In this document: positions 63,331-64,000 of the stretch, in pieces
Numbering within the stretch: position 1 is the first letter of the stretch
Layout of the letters: each line of letters begins with the position of its first letter
DNA from: Nematopogon swammerdamellus
Lineage: Eukaryota; Arthropoda; Insecta; Lepidoptera; Adelidae
Direction of reading: 5' to 3'
Assembly (NCBI GenBank): GCA_946902875.1
Contig: OX336339.1
Coordinates: 24,645,349 to 24,709,348 of the forward strand
Length of the DNA stretch: 64,000 nucleotides
Notes under the pieces: generated by a model
Databases searched by the model: none
Seen by the model: the letters and a program-made list of their open reading frames with translations, nothing else
What the model was told of the DNA's origin: nothing
Translations under genes and position numbers: made by a program

Positions 63331-63790
63331 ATTTCAATGTAAGAAGCTCGTTGTTGTTAATTTCATCAGTCACTAACGCTTCAGCAAACATAAAATATCA
63401 TTCACATTTGCGATCGCATTTCCACTGAACCAATAAAGTTTCTCCAATGACCTAATAAGTCCAACATTATCGGTCAATGAAAAGTCTTCAACGGCTTCGA
63501 AAGTCTCCTCTCGAGAGCAATTCGTTAAAGCCCCACATCGTCAATCAGCGATGAAGTTGCCGTGATGATGCAGCTACCTGCCCCCTCCCTCCGCCCCGCC
63601 ACCCCGCCGCTCCCGCCCGCCGAGCGAGCTGATTGGCTGCGAGATTGCAGACCTATTTCTTGGGCCATTAGTGCTGTTGGTTTATCATTAACAGATTAAT
63701 GGCGTGGTACTTCATTTTATTGGAACAGTAATCTCGCGATGTGTGTTAGATAGAAAGCGAGTCTGACAAATATTTATCAGTACATTTTTA
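63331..63790. other. Unassigned; C-rich patch 63580-63625
   Basis: CCCCTCCCTCCGCCCCGCC lies at 63580-63600 and ATTA-type motifs at 63680-63705. No coding frame or repeat. Confidence 0.3.
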
Positions 63791-64000
63791 ATTTTTTTTT
63801 TTTTTTTTTATGGAACCTGACACGGTTGGCTACATCACCTACAACATCCGTGATGTCAGCCCATAACACAGGGTGAACTAGGTGCCATGTCAGTGCTTCC
63901 CTTCATTTCATGTCGGCTACACTAAACTGGACGGAAAACACGAACTATTTACATAGCCGTTTCGACCGACGTTTCGTTCAGTGCGGTGGTACCAACCCGG
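63791..64000 (-). mobile_element. SINE2, continuing past the window end
   Basis: Poly(A) end (T-run) at 63791-63810, then the minus-strand tail TGACATCACGGATGTTGTAG and the body up to CCGGGTTGG at the last base. The head, if present, lies beyond 64000. Confidence 0.75.

Overview
This window looks like gene-poor, repeat-dense nuclear DNA of a lepidopteran insect (moth or butterfly). The evidence is the repeat vocabulary: Helitron-like elements ending in a CGCG-stem hairpin and CTAG, tRNA- and 5S-rRNA-derived SINEs, non-LTR retrotransposon C-termini with LWNALP/FKRR motifs, and extremely truncated LINE ends with TGATGA tails. No complete host gene, tRNA gene, rRNA gene, operon or CRISPR array was found. 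The species is not determined. Family names used here (SINE1, SINE2, Helitron-A, Helitron-D, and families B, C, F, G) are working labels for this window. Similarity was judged by eye, without alignments or searches, so element ends outside target-site duplications are approximate. | Layout. 0-10 kb: a TA-flanked long-TIR element, Helitron-A copies, LINE C-terminal fragments in both orientations, family B, a 20-bp minisatellite, and family G copies, one carrying two adjacent near-perfect palindromes. 10-20 kb: family B split by a SINE2, a TTAA-flanked MITE, a full-length SINE2 and SINE1, and a composite TIR element with an 8-bp target-site duplication. 20-23 kb: a 150/200-bp tandem array containing a LINE stub, a SINE2 with a 5S-rRNA-like promoter block, and Helitron-A. 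23-29 kb: family B copies and remnants of a second LINE type. 29-34 kb: the most GC- and CpG-rich part, with two candidate exon ends followed by good splice donors (29952 and 33246); this is the best place to look for a host gene. 35-41 kb: a LINE fragment, an intact 328-codon ORF resembling the nuclease-bearing C-terminus of an R2-type retroelement, a second TTAA MITE, Helitron-D copies and a chimeric SINE. 41-64 kb: more Helitron, LINE, SINE and family B/C/G copies, a 48-nt in-frame repeat, several unassigned blocks that could be regulatory, and a 42-bp perfect palindrome with an 8-bp duplication inside a MITE. | How the parts relate. The window reads as layers of insertion: SINE1 into G, SINE2 into B, chimeric SINE into Helitron-D, TIR elements inside one another, and a LINE stub into a tandem repeat. 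SINE1 shares its 3' tail with the LINE-alpha fragments, which suggests those LINEs moved it. A chimeric SINE joining a G head to a SINE2 body is present twice with the same junction, so the chimera itself was probably copied. Several palindromes look as if they formed in place by template switching, whereas the 42-bp one looks transposed.
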